Assembly: GCF_003340555.1 (NCBI RefSeq)
Contig: NZ_QPLJ01000001.1
Location: 434,001 to 498,000 of the forward strand
DNA from: Jannaschia formosa
GTDB taxonomy: Bacteria; Pseudomonadota; Alphaproteobacteria; Rhodobacterales; Rhodobacteraceae
Direction: 5' to 3'
Length of the DNA: 64,000 nt
The notes under the pieces: model-generated
Told to the model about the DNA's origin: nothing
Databases searched by the model: none
Seen by the model: the letters and a program-made list of their open reading frames with translations, nothing else
Shown: piece after piece, positions 23,268-32,270 of the stretch
Layout of the letters: every line of letters begins with the position of its first letter
Numbering within the stretch: the stretch's first letter is position 1
Program-made: the position numbers and the translations under genes

Positions 23268-24152
23268 TCAGGCCGAAGGACGCTCCCTCCGCCCGCCCAG
23301 CGCGACGCGGATGCGGCGCGGGACGATCCGGCGCGAGACGCGGCGCGCCGACGGCGCCGCCTGCTCCGGTTCGGGCACGGGGGCGGGGTCGGGCGCGGCC
23401 GACGGGGTCGGCACCGACGGATCCAGCGCGGCCAGCGCGACATGCAGGTCCTCGGAGAAGCGGCGCGCGCCGCTCGCCTCCCAGCCCTCGGGGTCGCCGT
23501 CCTCGGCCGCGGTCAGCGCATCGAGCAGCGAGAGCGGGTAGACGCCCGCGAACAGGCCCTCCGTCTCGGCGTCGAGCCGCGCCATCACCCGCCTGCGGTC
23601 GCGGTCGGTGGTCAGCTTGTCGAAGCGCGTGACCAGCAGCATCGAGCGGGCCTGCACGTCCTCCGGGACCAGCGCCCAGGCCGCATCCTCGGACTGGCGC
23701 CAGGCCTGCGTCGCGTGCGTGCACCAGAGGACGATATCAACCTCGGGCAGCATCCTCTCCCAGACCTCGCTGTCCATGTTGGGGTCCGAGATGCCGGGGA
23801 AGTCGATCAGGTCGCAATGCTCGAGGATCGTGCTCTGGATCGACATCGAGACGTAGCGGACCGCGTTCACGTCCAGCCCTTCGAAGCCGGTGACCTTCTC
23901 TGGCGCACGGTCCTGATCCACGAAATGCGCGACCGGCGCCGCCTGCCCATGACTCAGCCAGACGGGCGAGAGGCGCGTCGCGGTGACCTTCTCCGGCAGG
24001 GGCTTGGACCCCAAAAGCAGGTTGGAAAGCGTGGACTTGCCGGCCGAGAATTCGCCCATGATCGCCAGGCGCGGCTTGCGCGGACCGGACGACGGCACGA
24101 ATTCGAACGTGTCGTCCCCGCCAGGGGTGGGGGTATGCGAAAGGTCGCTCAT
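23268..24152 (-). CDS. Dynamin-like GTPase, short
   Basis: A 294-residue GTPase. G1/P-loop GEFSAGKST (residues 33-41) has the GxxSAGKS form of dynamin-like proteins; G3 is DFPG (117-120) and G4 is probably TRFDKL (near 180). The phrase VLWCTHATQAWRQSE after G3 recurs in shortened form in the 429-residue homologue of this block. A Pro/Ala-rich stretch and a basic tail (RRVSRRIVPRRIRVALGGRR) at the C terminus could bind acidic lipids. It overlaps the large GTPase gene by ATGA. Membrane remodelling is the family theme; the role here is unknown. Confidence 0.85.
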   Translation of the reverse strand: MSDLSHTPTPGGDDTFEFVPSSGPRKPRLAIMGEFSAGKSTLSNLLLGSKPLPEKVTATRLSPVWLSHGQAAPVAHFVDQDRAPEKVTGFEGLDVNAVRYVSMSIQSTILEHCDLIDFPGISDPNMDSEVWERMLPEVDIVLWCTHATQAWRQSEDAAWALVPEDVQARSMLLVTRFDKLTTDRDRRRVMARLDAETEGLFAGVYPLSLLDALTAAEDGDPEGWEASGARRFSEDLHVALAALDPSVPTPSAAPDPAPVPEPEQAAPSARRVSRRIVPRRIRVALGGRRERPSA

Positions 24153-26260
24153 GCCGCGTCTCCTTCTGCGCCGGGCCGCCCGGCCTCGTCCGGCATGGGG
24201 TCGTCGATCTCCAGTTCCTCGAACAGCATCTCGAACAGCATCTCGCGTTCCTTCTGCTGGCTCACGCCGAACAGGCCGTTGAGCTCCTCGATGGAGACCT
24301 GGGACTTCGCCGACATGTCGGCCAGCACGTCGCGCTGCTCCTCGAGGAAGGTCCTGAGCCGGCCCATGGCGACGGCGCGGATCTCTTCGGTCTGATGCGC
24401 GGTCAGCTCGGCCACGATGGGCTGGGTCTCGGCGGCGATCAGCTCGCGGAAGCCCTCCGCGAAGGCGCGGTAGCCGCGGCGCTTGCCCCACCAGCTCTTC
24501 CACCAAGATGTCTTGAGGTCCAGCGCGATGGTGCGCGCCAGCGCCATCGGCTGCGGCGTCTCGGGGACGACCGGCGACTCGACGCGGAAGTTCTCGGCCT
24601 CGACGTCGAAGATCCGGGCATAGGCGTCGGTCAGCTCGTCCCCGGCGCGGGAATAGACGCTTTCGCAGGCCGACATCACGTTCTTGCGCAGCACCTGATA
24701 GGAGGAGCGCATCAGCATCCGGAGCCCGTCGGGCGAGTAGTTCCAGATCTCCTTCTCGCCCTTGGTCTCTAGGTGATGGATCAGCGACTCGAGCGCCCGG
24801 TCGACGAAGCGGACATGGACCTGATCGACCCGCGCAGCGAAGCGCCGGAAGGCCTCGTCCAGGCGGGCGTTCAGATCGACGAGCATCTCGTCGTGGATGT
24901 CGGCCAGCATGCCCTCCACCTCGGCGGCCGGCATCTTCTGCACCGGCCCCGACCCGCCCTTGAGCGACACCATCGCCGAGGAGGCGCGCAGCGCGGCGAC
25001 GTAGTTGGCGGCGCGGCGGCGGCTGGCGATGATCGTCTGCAACCCGACCCCGTCGGCGATGCGCACGCCGATCGCCTCGTAGAGCGAGGGCATGCCCGAC
25101 AGCGACCACACCATCTCGGGCACGGTCATGCCCGCGGCCTCGGGGCCCAGCGCCTCGGTCGCGTAGCCGCGCAGCGCCTCGGCCGAGGCGGTGATCATGC
25201 CGTCGATCTCGTTCTTCAGCACCGCCGTCGCCCAGTAGGCCGAGCCGAAGACGATGTCGGGCACCTGCATCCCGCCCCGCGACAGCGTCTCGACCAGCGA
25301 GGAGCGGATCTCGGGCACCTGGGCCGAGGGGTTCGACAGCTCGTCGATGCGGTTGACGAATACCACGACCTGGCGCGACTTCATGTTGGAGATCAGGCGG
25401 ATGAGGCCCATGTCCGTGGAGGACAGCGCCTGATGCGCCGACAGGACCACGACGCAGGTCTTCGAATCGCGCAGCGCGCGGATCGTGATCTGCTCGCGCA
25501 TCATGAAGGTGTCGTTCACGCCCGGCGTGTCGCGGATGCACAGCGGCATCGGCAGGCCCGGCGCGTCGAGCCACAGGTCCGCCGAGCGGGTGATGTCGGC
25601 GAACTGGCCCTGCCCGTCGGGCTTCTGGTCGGGGTCGAAATCGTCGCCCATGCAGACGTAGCGCTGGATCAGCCCGTCGTCGAAGCTGCCGTAATCGTGC
25701 TGCTGGCCCAGCATCATCTCGAACTTCTTGCCCAGCCGCTCGCGGGTCTTCTCGTGCATCCGCGCGATCTGCCGGCGGAGCTTCTCGACCTCCTTGTCGG
25801 CGCCCGCGCGGGCCGACAGCTCGCCGATGCGGCCGCCGTTGCGCACGAGGTTGTCCCACTCGTCGGCATCGAACAGCCGGAAGCTCGCACGCGGGTCGTC
25901 GCTGGCGCGGGGCACGTTCAGGTGCAGCGAGGTCACCACCGAGGTCCAGGGGTTGACATCGGAAGGCAGCAGGTCGGGCTGTCCGGCCATGGCGTTGACC
26001 AGGGTCGTCTTGCCCGACTTGATCTGCCCGATCATCGTCACCGCCGGCTCGAACGTGTCGAGCTCGTGCATCAGGACGCGCAGCTTCCTGGCCATGTCGG
26101 GGCCGCCGATGGCCTCCACGTCGCAAAGGATTTCGCGCAGCCCGGCGATATCCTCCGCAAGCCCGCGCAGGGCGTCCTGACCCTTCGACAACACAGAAGC
26201 CGCCACCTCCGGCCTGCGGGCCGGGATCGCCCCGGCTCGATCGACTTGGGACATCTCCAT
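24149..26260 (-). CDS. Dynamin-family GTPase, large
   Basis: A 703-residue dynamin-like protein. G1 is GQIKSGKTT (78-86), G3 DTPG in IRDTPGVNDTF, G4 NRID in VVFVNRIDELS. After the GTPase domain (about 65-350) comes a long helical region (about 380-700) with heptad-like stretches as in bacterial dynamin stalks. A Trp/Lys-rich segment (TSWWKSWWGKRRGYRAF) may touch the membrane. I start at the ATG at 26260, preceded by GTGAGGA. It is flanked by two smaller paralogues, and bacterial dynamins usually act in pairs or trios. Confidence 0.9.
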   Translation of the reverse strand: MEMSQVDRAGAIPARRPEVAASVLSKGQDALRGLAEDIAGLREILCDVEAIGGPDMARKLRVLMHELDTFEPAVTMIGQIKSGKTTLVNAMAGQPDLLPSDVNPWTSVVTSLHLNVPRASDDPRASFRLFDADEWDNLVRNGGRIGELSARAGADKEVEKLRRQIARMHEKTRERLGKKFEMMLGQQHDYGSFDDGLIQRYVCMGDDFDPDQKPDGQGQFADITRSADLWLDAPGLPMPLCIRDTPGVNDTFMMREQITIRALRDSKTCVVVLSAHQALSSTDMGLIRLISNMKSRQVVVFVNRIDELSNPSAQVPEIRSSLVETLSRGGMQVPDIVFGSAYWATAVLKNEIDGMITASAEALRGYATEALGPEAAGMTVPEMVWSLSGMPSLYEAIGVRIADGVGLQTIIASRRRAANYVAALRASSAMVSLKGGSGPVQKMPAAEVEGMLADIHDEMLVDLNARLDEAFRRFAARVDQVHVRFVDRALESLIHHLETKGEKEIWNYSPDGLRMLMRSSYQVLRKNVMSACESVYSRAGDELTDAYARIFDVEAENFRVESPVVPETPQPMALARTIALDLKTSWWKSWWGKRRGYRAFAEGFRELIAAETQPIVAELTAHQTEEIRAVAMGRLRTFLEEQRDVLADMSAKSQVSIEELNGLFGVSQQKEREMLFEMLFEELEIDDPMPDEAGRPGAEGDAA

Positions 26261-26387
26261 CGCATGATCCTCACTTGATACCTCGGCCGCCTTGCCACGG
26301 CCCTCACCCCCGATCTGACGGGAGCCGATTGTCGAAAGAATGACGGTTAATGGGTGAATTGCGGGTTCATCGTGCCCTGCCCCACCG

Positions 26388-27677
26388 TCATGCTGCCACG
26401 ACAAGCCCGCGATCGAGGCGGCGCCTGAGCTGCAGCATCAGCACCGCCGCATCGTCGGCGGCCTGTGGGCCGTTCTCGATCTGGATGAGCTGGACGAGGT
26501 CCAGCGCCGCCTGCGCGTCCTCGTAGGCATCGGCCAGCGTCGGATCCTCCTCCTGCGCCTCGGCGAGCACCGCCTCCAGCCAGGAGATTTCCTCCACGGA
26601 GCGGTCCAGCACCGCGCTGCGGCGATTCCTGCCCTCGGTCTTGGACAGTTCGGTCCCGGCGGCGATCAGCCGCGAGATCGCGTCCTCCAGCACGCTGCGG
26701 GAGCTGGGCGAGAGCCCGGCCGCCTGCTTCGGCCTGTCCTCGACCTGCGCCACGACCGAAGAGAGCAGCCTGGCGACCGGATCGGACGAGGCGGCGGGCG
26801 CGGCGGCGGGCGGGACCTGCTTCGGCGCGGGGGCCACCGGCGTCGCGCCGGCGATGGCGGGCCCGGCTTCGACCGCCTCCGGATGGCGCGCGAGCAGCAG
26901 GTCCGCGCGGTCGAGATATCCCTGCCGCGTCCGGTCCATGACCTTCAGCACCGCCGAGATCAGGGGCTGCCCTCCGGACGCCTTGAATTCGGCCTTGTCG
27001 ACCTTGCCGCCCGCCCGCGCGGCCAGCGCCCGGGGCGTGTCGATGGCCAGCACCCGCTCGAAATCGTCCTGCGCCAGCCGGTGCGCGCGGTCGAGCGCGG
27101 CGGCCGGGTTGGGCGAGAGGTCGATCTTCGGGCGCAGCAGGATCGCCTGGTCGCGGATCGCGTCGGGCATCGTCGACCAGGCCGCCTGTTCCGGCGCGCC
27201 GAAGTCGCGGGTGCACCAGATGATCAGCTCGCTGTGCCTGGCCGCCCAGGCGCAGGCGCGGGCCTGCTCGATCCGGCCGAGGCCGATGCCGATCTCCATC
27301 AGGGTGATGCGGTTGAGGGCGGGCAGCGGCGCCTCCATCTCGACCATCACGGCCCGGCGCCCGGCGGCCCAGATGGCGTCGAGTCCCTCCTGCGTCTCTG
27401 TCGAGCCGTCGGGGCGGGTGATGCGGGTCAGCTCCTGTTCGCCGCGCCGGAGCCGCATCGCCGGCAGGCGGATGCCTTCCGGCACGATCGGCGCGCCCGC
27501 CAGCAGGTCCACGACCCGCGACTTGCCCGTGTCGGGCAAGCCCATCACCGTCACGCGGACCGGCGCCGCCAGACGCGCGCGCAGCGACCGGGCCAGATCC
27601 GCGGTCTTGGCCGGCAGCAGGCCCGAGGCCAGCGCGCGGTCCAGGCCGCTGAGCGTTTCGGTGACGACAGCGTTCAT
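26388..27677 (-). CDS. Degenerate dynamin-like GTPase
   Basis: A 429-residue protein with an intact P-loop (GLPDTGKS, 46-53) but a weak remainder: the expected DxPG is not visible (MEIGIGLGRIEQ lies there) and G4 reads RPKIDL, lacking the Asn/Thr of N/TKxD. The ELIIWCTRDFGAPEQAAW segment parallels VLWCTHATQAW of the short GTPase, so they are probably paralogues. A Pro/Ala linker (about 275-300) leads to a helical tail. It overlaps the PP2C gene by ATGA. It may bind nucleotide without hydrolysing it, or act as a regulatory partner. Confidence 0.78.
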   Translation of the reverse strand: MNAVVTETLSGLDRALASGLLPAKTADLARSLRARLAAPVRVTVMGLPDTGKSRVVDLLAGAPIVPEGIRLPAMRLRRGEQELTRITRPDGSTETQEGLDAIWAAGRRAVMVEMEAPLPALNRITLMEIGIGLGRIEQARACAWAARHSELIIWCTRDFGAPEQAAWSTMPDAIRDQAILLRPKIDLSPNPAAALDRAHRLAQDDFERVLAIDTPRALAARAGGKVDKAEFKASGGQPLISAVLKVMDRTRQGYLDRADLLLARHPEAVEAGPAIAGATPVAPAPKQVPPAAAPAASSDPVARLLSSVVAQVEDRPKQAAGLSPSSRSVLEDAISRLIAAGTELSKTEGRNRRSAVLDRSVEEISWLEAVLAEAQEEDPTLADAYEDAQAALDLVQLIQIENGPQAADDAAVLMLQLRRRLDRGLVVAA

Positions 27678-28930
27678 GCTCTTCCTCCACTGGCCGCGCG
27701 CGGCTGCTCCCGTTCGATCTCGTCCTGGTCCGCCGCCTCGCCGGTTTCGGGGCCGGCCCCGCCCGCGTCCGAGGTCGGACCGGACCGGACCGGAGCCTCG
27801 CGCAGCGGGCCGATGAACGGCTCGGTCGCCGCGCCGAGGGGCGAGGCCCCGTCTTCGGCCGCGGGCCGCTCCGCCGCGGCGGTCTTCGCGGCCGCGGCCC
27901 CCGCCTCGGCCTTCAGCTCGGCCAGGATCTCGGCGCGGACCGCCTCCCTGATCCGGGCGACAAGCTCGGCCTGCCGCTCCGCCTCGGCGGCGGCCGCATC
28001 GGGATCGGCCTCGGCCGGATCGTCGCCGTCGAGGCCGGCGCCCCCGGCATCGGGCAGGGCCGCGACGCGGGTGGCGGGGGCGCTGTGGGTCTCGATCAGG
28101 CCGGTGGGCTTGGCCACGATCTTGCGGATGACCGGCTTCATGTGGTTCAGCTTTATCACCGAGAAGCTGATGTTGTCCTGATCCGGGTCGGCCAGGTCGT
28201 CCAGCGCCTCGAGCAGGTAGCCCGCGATCTCGGCGGCCTTGCGGCGCCGATACTTGTGCAGGATCTTCTGGATCTTCGGCTCTTCGAGATATTGCAGCCC
28301 GTCCGACGAGACCACGACCACGTCGCCCAGCTTGAGCTCGAACGGGTCCGTCGGGCAGTCGGCCCGCGCGACCTTGCCGCCCAGGATGACCGAGGTGAGG
28401 CAGTTGCGGTCGGGATGGTTCCTGGCCGCCTCGGCGGAGATCAGCCCCTGCTCGACCATGTAGTCGATCTGCGGCGCGAGCGAATGGTCCTCGTTGAGCT
28501 GGCGCAGCGTGCCGTCGCGCAGCAGGTAGAGCGGGCTGTCCCCGATCGACATCCAGTACATGCGGTTCTCGACCAGCACGAGGCTGACCAGCGTCGCCCC
28601 CATGCCGCGGGTGCCGGGGTTCAGCCGGACGTGGTCGCGGACGCAGCCATTGGCGCCCTTGGCCGCCCTGCGCATGAAGGCGGGGATGTCCTTCTCGAAA
28701 GCGGCGAAATTCGCCGACTGGAACTTCAACTCGCTATAGACTTGGGTGACGACGATCTTGGAGGCGACGTCCCCTGCGGCGTGGCCGCCCATCCCGTCGG
28801 CCAGGACGGCGACGCCGCTGTCCATGCCGAAGGGGAAGTCCGTCGTGATCGCGTCCTCCTGATAGTCCCGACCGCCCTGGGCGATCGCGGAGGCGACGTC
28901 GTAGCGCGGCTCAGGCGATCGCCACATCAT
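27674..28930 (-). CDS. PP2C-family protein phosphatase with C-terminal tail
   Basis: A 418-residue Mg/Mn-dependent Ser/Thr phosphatase. Residues 1-245 form the PP2C domain with the metal motifs in order: NQED-equivalent GGRDYQEDAI (near 22), ADGMGGHAAGD, GMGATLVSLVL, SIGDSPLYLLRDG, SSDGLQYLEE and DQDNISFSVI. The remaining 170 residues are Ala/Glu-rich and probably disordered with a coiled-coil segment. It should remove phosphate added by the kinase encoded two genes upstream. It overlaps the FHA gene by about 20 bases and the GTPase gene by ATGA. Confidence 0.92.
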   Translation of the reverse strand: MMWRSPEPRYDVASAIAQGGRDYQEDAITTDFPFGMDSGVAVLADGMGGHAAGDVASKIVVTQVYSELKFQSANFAAFEKDIPAFMRRAAKGANGCVRDHVRLNPGTRGMGATLVSLVLVENRMYWMSIGDSPLYLLRDGTLRQLNEDHSLAPQIDYMVEQGLISAEAARNHPDRNCLTSVILGGKVARADCPTDPFELKLGDVVVVSSDGLQYLEEPKIQKILHKYRRRKAAEIAGYLLEALDDLADPDQDNISFSVIKLNHMKPVIRKIVAKPTGLIETHSAPATRVAALPDAGGAGLDGDDPAEADPDAAAAEAERQAELVARIREAVRAEILAELKAEAGAAAAKTAAAERPAAEDGASPLGAATEPFIGPLREAPVRSGPTSDAGGAGPETGEAADQDEIEREQPRAASGGRA

Positions 28931-29798
28931 CGTCGTCCTCTTCGCTATCGGTGTCGGCCCAGTCGAAGTCGGGACCGCACAGCGTCTTCAGCCTCAGGAC
29001 CGTCTCGCCGATCTTGATGTCGTCGCCATCCCTGAGCGTCTCGTTCGAGATCACCGGCTTGCCGTTCAGGCGCACGATGTTGGACTTGCCGCCCTGGCCC
29101 AGCAGGAAGCTGCGGGCGTCGGCGTCGTAGACGATGGCGGCATGGCCGCTACGCGAGATCGCGGCATCGCCGAAGTCGAGCCGCACGGTCTGGTCCTCGC
29201 CGCGGCCGATCGACGACATGCCCGAGCTCAGCGGAAAGGCATGCCCGCGGCCCGGCCCCTGGGTCACCAGCACCCAGCCCACGGGGAAGGTCACGGCCGG
29301 GGCCGTCGGGGCCGCGGGGATCTCGGCCAACGCCTTCGCGGAGTCCTCCTCCTCGTCGCCGAACAGGTCGACGACGCTGCCTTCGGAGGTGTCGAAGCCG
29401 ATCAGGCGGGTCTTGTTGCGGCGGGCGCTGCGGGCGGGAGAGCGGGTGACCATCTCCGACAGCGGCCCGGCCGGGCTGGTCGGGGCGCCGGGCATGACCG
29501 GCGCGGAGGGGGCCGCGGCCTTTGGCGCGGGGGCGGGCTCCTCGATGTCCCAGATGCCGGTGGCGGCCGGCTCCTTCAGACGTTCGGCGAGGTTCTGCAG
29601 GATCTGGGTCGTCGCCAGCGGGTCGTCCTGAGAGGTCTTGATCGACGGCGGCACCGCCGCCCGCGCCGCGGCGGCGGGCTGGGCGGGCTTCTGCGGGGCC
29701 GGACGGGCCGGTCCGGAGGCGGCCGCGGACTTCGGAGCCGCGGTCTGCGGCGCCGGGGAGTCCGGGTTCTTGCCAAAGAGGTTGCGAAGGAATTTCAT
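28911..29798 (-). CDS. FHA-domain protein
   Basis: A 295-residue protein with a disordered Pro/Ala-rich N-terminal half and an FHA domain at about residues 195-285. The FHA signature residues are there: SSIGRGEDQTVRL, AISRSGHAAIVYD (Ser and His of the phosphothreonine pocket) and VRLNGKPVIS. FHA domains bind phosphothreonine peptides, so it should read the marks of the neighbouring kinase. The start is ATG at 29798 with an AAAGGA site; the open frame beyond it is unrelated. It ends in an acidic tail (SEEDDDDVAIA). Confidence 0.92.
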   Translation of the reverse strand: MKFLRNLFGKNPDSPAPQTAAPKSAAASGPARPAPQKPAQPAAAARAAVPPSIKTSQDDPLATTQILQNLAERLKEPAATGIWDIEEPAPAPKAAAPSAPVMPGAPTSPAGPLSEMVTRSPARSARRNKTRLIGFDTSEGSVVDLFGDEEEDSAKALAEIPAAPTAPAVTFPVGWVLVTQGPGRGHAFPLSSGMSSIGRGEDQTVRLDFGDAAISRSGHAAIVYDADARSFLLGQGGKSNIVRLNGKPVISNETLRDGDDIKIGETVLRLKTLCGPDFDWADTDSEEDDDDVAIA

Positions 29799-29832
29799 CA
29801 GTCTGGTCCTTTCTGTGCGGGCCCGTCGGCGG

Positions 29833-32034
29833 TCAGTCGAGCCTGGGGACCGCCAGCGAGGCGACCCAGGTGGAACCGTCGCGTGTGACGGCGAAGTTGA
29901 GGCTCTCGACACCCTTCCCGGCGGCTTGCTCGATCTTGTCGGCGACGCTGGTCGGGCCCGAGAAGGGCAGGCCGGTATCCATCGAGCCGATCAGCACGTC
30001 GCCGACCTGAAGGTCGCCGCCGCTGCCCTCGGGCACGGTGACGACCCGCGTGATCCAGCCGTCCGGCCCGCGGCGGGCCCGGAATTTCATCCCGCCGGCC
30101 ATCGTCATGTCGTAGACCGGGGCCAGGGTGGTGGTCTGGACCAGGCTCTCGGCCTGGCCCCTGGGGCCGATGCCCATGGTCACGTCGACCGACTCGACCG
30201 TGGCAAGGTCGTAGCCGCGCGCGACCAGCGAGTCGAAGGCGGCACGGTCCGCGACGGGGGCGCCGTCCACGCTCAGCACCCAGGACCGGCCCTGCTCGTC
30301 AACGCGCAGGTCCGCGAAGGGCAGCGCCAGCGTCCAGTTGCCTTCCACGGCGCGCGCGGGCTCCGGCTCGGGCAGGATCTCTGCGCCGGGCAGCTCGGCC
30401 GAGACCTGCTGCAGGCCGTCCCAGCCCCTCGGGCCGGGGGCGGGCTCCTGCGGCAGGGCGGCGGTCTGGATCTGCTCGGCCGGGGCAGACCTGCGCGGGG
30501 CAGAGAGGACCGTGGCGCCGTCGGGATCGGCGGCGGCTGCGGGCGTCGGCTGCGGATCGGGCAGCAGCGCATAGGCGGCCTCCGGCGGCCGGATGACCGG
30601 GCGGGGCGACAGGTCCGGGGCCAGCACCTGGGGTGCGGGCTCGGGCGTGCTTTCCTCGAAGGCCGGGGCCGCCGGCGCAGTGTCGATTGCGGGCGCCGCG
30701 GCCAGCGCGGCCGGCGGCGTCTCGTCCACGACCGGCGCGGTCTCGGAAATCTCGGGGCGCGACAGCGACGGTTCGGCTGCGGCGACGGGATCGGCCGGCG
30801 CGGCGGGCGCCGTCGTGGCGAGGGCCGGCGCACCGTTCCCGCCCGAGGAGGCGACCGCGAAGGAGGTCTCGTCGATCCGCTGGGGCGCGGCGACCATCGG
30901 CACGCTCTCGACCGGAGCGGCAGCGATCTCGGCGGCCGGCTGGCCCGGCGCCGGAACGTTGTTGCCCCCCTGCGTCAGCACATAGCCAAGACCGGCGGCC
31001 ACCGCGACGACGGCGACCCCGGCAAAGAGCAATCCCTTCCCCTTCTTCGGCGCCTCGGGCGCGTTGGCGGCGACCGGCTTCCGCGCGGGTGCGGGCTGCG
31101 GCGGGGCCGCCTGCCCGCTCATCGCGGCCAGCCATTCGCCGGCGGACTGCATCCGGTCGCGCGGCAGGATCGACAGCGCCTTGTCGATCGAGGCGAGGAC
31201 GCTCTGGTCGTAGTCGGGGAAGCGGCCGAGCAGCGGCACGTAGGGGTCCGGATCGCCGGTGGCGATGGCGGTCAGGCGGCGCTGGCTGTCGGGCGGCACT
31301 TCGCGCGAGATCAGGTGGTAGAACGAGGCGCCCATCGCATAGAGGTCGCTGAACGGCCCCTGCTCGGACCCGGTGATGTAGAACTCCTGCGGCGAGTAGC
31401 CGTCCTTGACGACGCGCATCGCCGAGAGGACGCGGCTCTGCTTCTGCGCCTGCTGGCGGGCGGCGCCGAAATCGATCAGCACCGGCTTGCCCGTCGCATC
31501 GATCAGGATGTTGTCCGGCGAGATGTCGCGGTGCAGCATGCCCTGCGCGTGGACGAAGCGGATCGCGTCCAGCATGTCGTCGAGGATCGACACGATCTGG
31601 TCCGGCGGCAGGTCGCTGTTCGGATCCTCGAGGATGTCGAGCAGGTCGCGCCCCTCGACGAAGTCGAGCGCCATGTAGGCGGTGTCGTTCTCCTCGAAGA
31701 CCTGGTGGACGCCCACGATGTTCGGGTGCTGCAGCTTCGAGAGGCTGCGCGCCTCCTCGACGAACAGGCGGACGATGCCGTCGAACTCGTTGGCATGCGC
31801 GCGGGAGCGGGGCTGGACGATGGCGCGCGACCGGCGGCAGAAGGCGCCCGGAAAGCACTCCTTGATGACGACCGGCCGGTCCAGGCTGTCGACCGCCCGG
31901 TAGGTGATGCCGAAGCCCCCCGCGTTCAGAAAGCTGACGATCCTGTACTGCCCGTGCAGCAGTTCGGTGCCGGGCGCGAGCTCGTCGCTGCTGTCGTCCA
32001 CAGAGGTCCCATCACCCATATCAGCGCTAACCAT
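29833..32034 (-). CDS. Transmembrane Ser/Thr protein kinase
   Basis: A 733-residue Hanks-type kinase. The kinase domain (about 28-305) has the glycine loop LNAGGFGITYRA, Lys58 (VVIKECFP), the catalytic loop HRDISPDN (Asp170) and DFG (Asp188), so it should be active. A single helix (about 334-354) separates it from a periplasmic part: a Pro/Ala-rich linker, then a domain ending in a PDZ-like segment (LQVGDVLIGSMDTGLPFSG). I chose the ATG at 32034, with GAGGA upstream; a GTG two codons earlier is possible. It is the first gene of the block. Such kinases link periplasmic signals to phosphothreonine marks. Confidence 0.93.
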   Translation of the reverse strand: MVSADMGDGTSVDDSSDELAPGTELLHGQYRIVSFLNAGGFGITYRAVDSLDRPVVIKECFPGAFCRRSRAIVQPRSRAHANEFDGIVRLFVEEARSLSKLQHPNIVGVHQVFEENDTAYMALDFVEGRDLLDILEDPNSDLPPDQIVSILDDMLDAIRFVHAQGMLHRDISPDNILIDATGKPVLIDFGAARQQAQKQSRVLSAMRVVKDGYSPQEFYITGSEQGPFSDLYAMGASFYHLISREVPPDSQRRLTAIATGDPDPYVPLLGRFPDYDQSVLASIDKALSILPRDRMQSAGEWLAAMSGQAAPPQPAPARKPVAANAPEAPKKGKGLLFAGVAVVAVAAGLGYVLTQGGNNVPAPGQPAAEIAAAPVESVPMVAAPQRIDETSFAVASSGGNGAPALATTAPAAPADPVAAAEPSLSRPEISETAPVVDETPPAALAAAPAIDTAPAAPAFEESTPEPAPQVLAPDLSPRPVIRPPEAAYALLPDPQPTPAAAADPDGATVLSAPRRSAPAEQIQTAALPQEPAPGPRGWDGLQQVSAELPGAEILPEPEPARAVEGNWTLALPFADLRVDEQGRSWVLSVDGAPVADRAAFDSLVARGYDLATVESVDVTMGIGPRGQAESLVQTTTLAPVYDMTMAGGMKFRARRGPDGWITRVVTVPEGSGGDLQVGDVLIGSMDTGLPFSGPTSVADKIEQAAGKGVESLNFAVTRDGSTWVASLAVPRLD

Positions 32035-32040
32035 AGCCAC

Positions 32041-32270
32041 GATCCTCGGTCTTCGCCGTCTTGCCGGACAGCCTTTGTTGCCCGAGAAGTGACAATGCTA
32101 TTTGGTTAAAACGTGGCGTCCGTAGGGTTAATTCTGCCCGTTTCCGCGGTTCCGTCCCGGGCCGTGCGGCCCTCCCCCCGCGTCGCTTTGCGCCGCCCAG
32201 CCGTCGCGAAGCGCCTTTCGGCGACGGCGTGGGCGCCCTACCCTGCGGCGGGCAGACCAGCGGAGCGGCC
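32041..32270. promoter_or_regulatory. Divergent regulatory region, AT-rich island
   Basis: The 230 bases between the kinase gene (minus) and the formate dehydrogenase gene (plus) hold a small AT-rich stretch (about 32085-32135) in otherwise GC-rich DNA, with two GGTTAA direct repeats. A minus-strand TTAACC-N17-TAACCA could serve the kinase operon. No gene is seen here. Confidence 0.4.

Noticed and set aside
19144-32034. Type VI secretion or phage-defence locus suggested by the kinase/FHA/PP2C set
   Set aside because: No Tss, Hcp, VgrG, ClpV, nuclease or other effector gene is present, so neither label is supported.
29638-32109. An 823-codon plus-strand ORF opposite the kinase gene
   Set aside because: Antisense shadow; no recognisable domain, while the kinase motifs are on the other strand.
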